Below are positions 63,906 through 64,000 of a stretch of 64,000 bases of DNA, in pieces. The first letter of the stretch is position 1; every line of letters begins with the position of its first letter. The stretch is from Scatomorpha stercorigallinarum (lineage in GTDB: Bacteria > Bacillota > Clostridia > Oscillospirales > Oscillospiraceae): assembly GCA_944387865.1 (NCBI GenBank), contig CALXGN010000001.1:1-64000 (forward strand). The letters run 5' to 3'. A program made the position numbers and the translations under genes. Below the pieces are notes generated by a model. The model did not search any database. It saw nothing but the letters and a program-made list of their open reading frames with translations, and was not told where the DNA came from.

Positions 63906-64000
63906 ATGAAGTTTAAACGAACGCTCTGCCTCATGCTGTGCCTCTGCCTGCTCGCGCCGCTCGCGGCCTGCGGCGAGGGCGAGGCGCACGAAAGGCAGCT
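63906..64000 (+). CDS. Lipoprotein, N-terminal fragment (runs off the window)
   Basis: Only about 31 codons are visible. They encode a signal peptide MKFKRTLCLMLCLCLLAPLAAC with a lipobox (LAAC-G) and the start of an acidic linker. GGGGGA lies 8 bp before the ATG. The mature domain is beyond the window. Confidence 0.7.
   Translation, partial: MKFKRTLCLMLCLCLLAPLAACGEGEAHERQ

Overview
The window is about 64 kb of GC-rich DNA (clearly above 55% GC) from an anaerobic, endospore-forming member of the Clostridia, most likely a gut-type Oscillospiraceae/Eubacteriales relative. The evidence is sporulation and germination genes (sigH-like, cwlD, spoIIM, spmA, spmB, an AbrB/SpoVT regulator), rubrerythrin, PPi-type phosphofructokinase, T-box control, frequent GTG/TTG starts with GGAGG sites, and several families typical of Clostridia (DUF6873, DUF4358, DHHW, TIGR04086). 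No rRNA or CRISPR array is present.

Layout. 0-14 kb is housekeeping: rlmD, a CapA-like protein with lost metal ligands, a HAD hydrolase, ruvCAB, sigH, small zinc-ribbon and DUF1858 proteins, trmK, a Nif3-like gene, an aminotransferase, cwlD, radA and a DUF6873 gene. 12.8-24.2 kb is a peptidoglycan-recycling island: anmK, an AmiE-like serine hydrolase, murQ, nagZ, a sugar ABC importer without its own ATPase, two acyltransferases, a MurR/RpiR regulator and an L-Ala-D/L-Glu epimerase. Together they would import cell-wall sugars and peptides, break them down and epimerise the dipeptide. 24.4-33.7 kb holds a XerC-like recombinase, a surface-polymer O-acylation cluster (DUF4358 lipoprotein, MBOAT, DHHW, DUF3267), a P-type ATPase that has lost every catalytic motif, and fba/pfp fired from overlapping divergent promoters. 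33.7-47.6 kb holds redox, polyphosphate, recombination, queuosine and secretion genes (rbr, PadR pair, ppk-ppx, xerD, spoIIM, tgt-yajC, DtxR, pepT).

47.6-56.5 kb holds aconitase X (two subunits), then a divergent tyrosine phenol-lyase-family enzyme preceded by a full T-box leader with a UAC (Tyr) specifier, then abrB, spmAB, and a GntR regulator with a GH38-type glycosidase. 56.8-63.7 kb is a small integrated element bounded by a 47-bp direct repeat of the 3' half of tRNA-Arg(CCG). It carries an integrase, a XRE repressor, a divergent excisionase/replication module, a nuclease, a TerS-like protein and a toxin-antitoxin pair; the gene order resembles phage satellites. The window ends in the first codons of a lipoprotein gene.

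Most notable: the Tyr T-box in front of a TPL-family lyase, the catalytically dead P-type ATPase, and the satellite-like element with symmetric integrase arm sites and an operator array.
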